The notes under the pieces are model-generated. The model saw nothing but the letters and a program-made list of their open reading frames with translations, was not told the origin of the DNA and did no database searches. The position numbers were made by a program, and so were the translations under genes. A DNA stretch of 5,310 nucleotides from Desulfocapsa sp. (GTDB taxonomy: Bacteria > Desulfobacterota > Desulfobulbia > Desulfobulbales > Desulfocapsaceae): NCBI GenBank assembly GCA_029942265.1, contig JAOZTO010000202.1, positions 1-5,310 of the forward strand, in the 5' to 3' direction. How positions within the stretch are numbered: position 1 is the stretch's first letter; each line of letters begins with the position of its first letter. Positions 4,131 through 5,310 of this stretch are shown piece by piece.

Positions 4131-5310
4131 TTAGGATTGATTATCTCCAACCGGAATTCCCCAGATTTCCTCAGCATACTGTTTAATGGTTCGATCTGTG
4201 GAAAATTTCCCCATTCGTGCCACATTCAAAATTGTCATTCGAGTCCATTGCACCTGGTCACGATAGGCTTCACCAACACGATGCTGACACTCAAGATATG
4301 ATTCAAGATCGCGAATAAGCAGATATTGATCATGGTTGCTCATTAAACTTTCAACCAGAGGACGAAACAATTCCTTATCGCCACGACTAAAAGAACCGTT
4401 CCGCAGGCTATCCACCACCTCCGCAATAACTGGATTTTCATCACAAATACGTTGTGGTGATCGGCTGACATTGAGACGTTCGTATTCCACCTCTTCTGCT
4501 GTCATACCGAAGATAAACATATTCTCTTCGCCTACCTCTTCCAAAATTTCGATATTAGCTCCATCAAGCGTACCAATTGTAAGCGCACCATTAAGGGAAA
4601 ATTTCATATTCCCTGTGCCCGATGCTTCGGTACCTGCCGTTGATATCTGTTCCGAAAGATCCGCAGCAGGCATAACCACCTCAGCCTGTGAAACATTGTA
4701 ATTTGGCAAAAAAACGACTCGCAGCTGTTTACCTATTCGCGGATCATTATTGATCACATCAGCAACCGAAGTGATAAGTTTAATGATACGTTTTGCTTTC
4801 CAGTATGATGGGGCGGCTTTCCCTGCAAAAACCACAGTTCTCGGTGTTCTGTATTCTTCTGGATGTCTAATAAGGTGATGATATAAACTGATAACATGCA
4901 AACAATTCAGTAGTTGTCTCTTATATTCATGAATCCGTTTTACCTGTACATCAAACATTGAGTTTGGATCTGTTTTGGTGCCACATATTTTTTCAATAAG
5001 TGTAGCCAATCGTTTTTTATTGTGTAACTTAACCTCCTGCCATCGTTGGCAAAACAATTTGTCATCCACAAGTGGTTCCAGTTTACGCAATTGATCAAGA
5101 TCCGTGATCCAACTTGAACCAATTCGTGAGCTGATCAGCTTGGACAAAGCGGGATTTGAGACCAGCAACCAACGCCTGGGAGTAATTCCATTTGTTTTGG
5201 AATTAAATTTCCCCGGATAAAATTCATCGTAGGCAGGAAATACATTTTCCCGTAACAGTTTGGTATGTAGTTCGGCAACACCATTCACAGAATGACTGCC
5301 AATAATAGCC
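4131..5310 (-). CDS. glgP: Glycogen/alpha-glucan phosphorylase, C-terminal part (cut by right edge)
   Basis: This enzyme splits glucose-1-phosphate from glycogen or maltodextrin by phosphorolysis with pyridoxal phosphate, in the cytoplasm. The 392 visible residues are the C-terminal half of a roughly 815-residue family; the true start is beyond the window. The frame stays open to the edge, and the GTG at 5286-5288 is an internal Val, because the upstream codons continue the conserved IIGSHSVNGVAELH. Further family marks in order are YPGKFNSKTNGITPRRWL, DVQVKRIHEYKRQLLN, VFAGKAAPSY, VVFLPNYNVS and GTEASGTGNMKF. The lysine of the last motif (codon 4602-4604) is the PLP Schiff-base residue. LNGALTIGTLDGANIEI follows, then the usual end FSTDRTIKQYAEEIWGI. 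The 3' end faces the tRNA-Cys terminator. No glycogen-metabolism partner is visible here, and glgP and malP cannot be told apart from this part alone, so the symbol reflects family, not proven substrate. Confidence 0.95.
   Translation of the reverse strand, partial: AIIGSHSVNGVAELHTKLLRENVFPAYDEFYPGKFNSKTNGITPRRWLLVSNPALSKLISSRIGSSWITDLDQLRKLEPLVDDKLFCQRWQEVKLHNKKRLATLIEKICGTKTDPNSMFDVQVKRIHEYKRQLLNCLHVISLYHHLIRHPEEYRTPRTVVFAGKAAPSYWKAKRIIKLITSVADVINNDPRIGKQLRVVFLPNYNVSQAEVVMPAADLSEQISTAGTEASGTGNMKFSLNGALTIGTLDGANIEILEEVGEENMFIFGMTAEEVEYERLNVSRSPQRICDENPVIAEVVDSLRNGSFSRGDKELFRPLVESLMSNHDQYLLIRDLESYLECQHRVGEAYRDQVQWTRMTILNVARMGKFSTDRTIKQYAEEIWGIPVGDNQS

Noticed and set aside
4336..4701. 121-residue plus-strand frame antisense to glgP
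   Set aside because: It lies opposite a highly conserved part of phosphorylase including the PLP site and shows low-complexity Ser/Arg composition typical of antisense frames.

Overview
The window is a compact bacterial chromosome segment in which all four clear protein genes lie on the minus strand. From right to left they are the C-terminal half of a glycogen phosphorylase (glgP, cut by the right edge), RNase III (rnc), an Elp3-like radical SAM protein, and a duplicated-ATPase ABC-F protein. A single tRNA-Cys gene on the plus strand sits between glgP and rnc. It has its own promoter and a strong intrinsic terminator. The encoded CCA tail, the Shine-Dalgarno sites, the moderate base composition and the pairing of rnc with an Elp3-like radical SAM gene suggest a Gram-negative lineage. 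My best guess is a deltaproteobacterium (Desulfobacterota/Thermodesulfobacteriota), but the assignment is weak because it rests on recollection of gene order and family resemblance.

The rnc, radical SAM and ABC-F genes form a tight operon. Six bases separate rnc from the TTG start of the radical SAM gene, and the radical SAM gene overlaps the ABC-F start by 17 bases. All three products fit RNA and translation themes: RNA processing, an Elp3-type tRNA-modification-like enzyme, and a ribosome-associated ATPase. Translational coupling is likely at both junctions. glgP is metabolically unrelated and is separated by about 230 bases that hold the tRNA.

The most unusual sequence lies left of the operon (about 1-188). 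Eleven bases after the ABC-F stop there is a pair of inverted, REP-like hairpins (93-177). Each is built as a (G/A)TAG tetranucleotide, GA, a 6-bp GC-rich hairpin and a GAT tail. The two stems differ by a compensated base pair. This has the architecture of a REPIN/BIME mobilised by RAYT (Y1) transposases. A separate AT-rich 11-bp hairpin lies beside it, and a short reading frame of doubtful status runs from the left edge into it.

Other points of interest are an RNase III whose residue aligned with the metal ligand D114 of E. coli is cysteine, a tRNA promoter that shares bases with the rnc ribosome-binding site, and a palindrome in the tRNA leader. I see no CRISPR array, no intact transposase and no defence system. 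Beyond the REPIN this looks like an ordinary core-genome neighbourhood.
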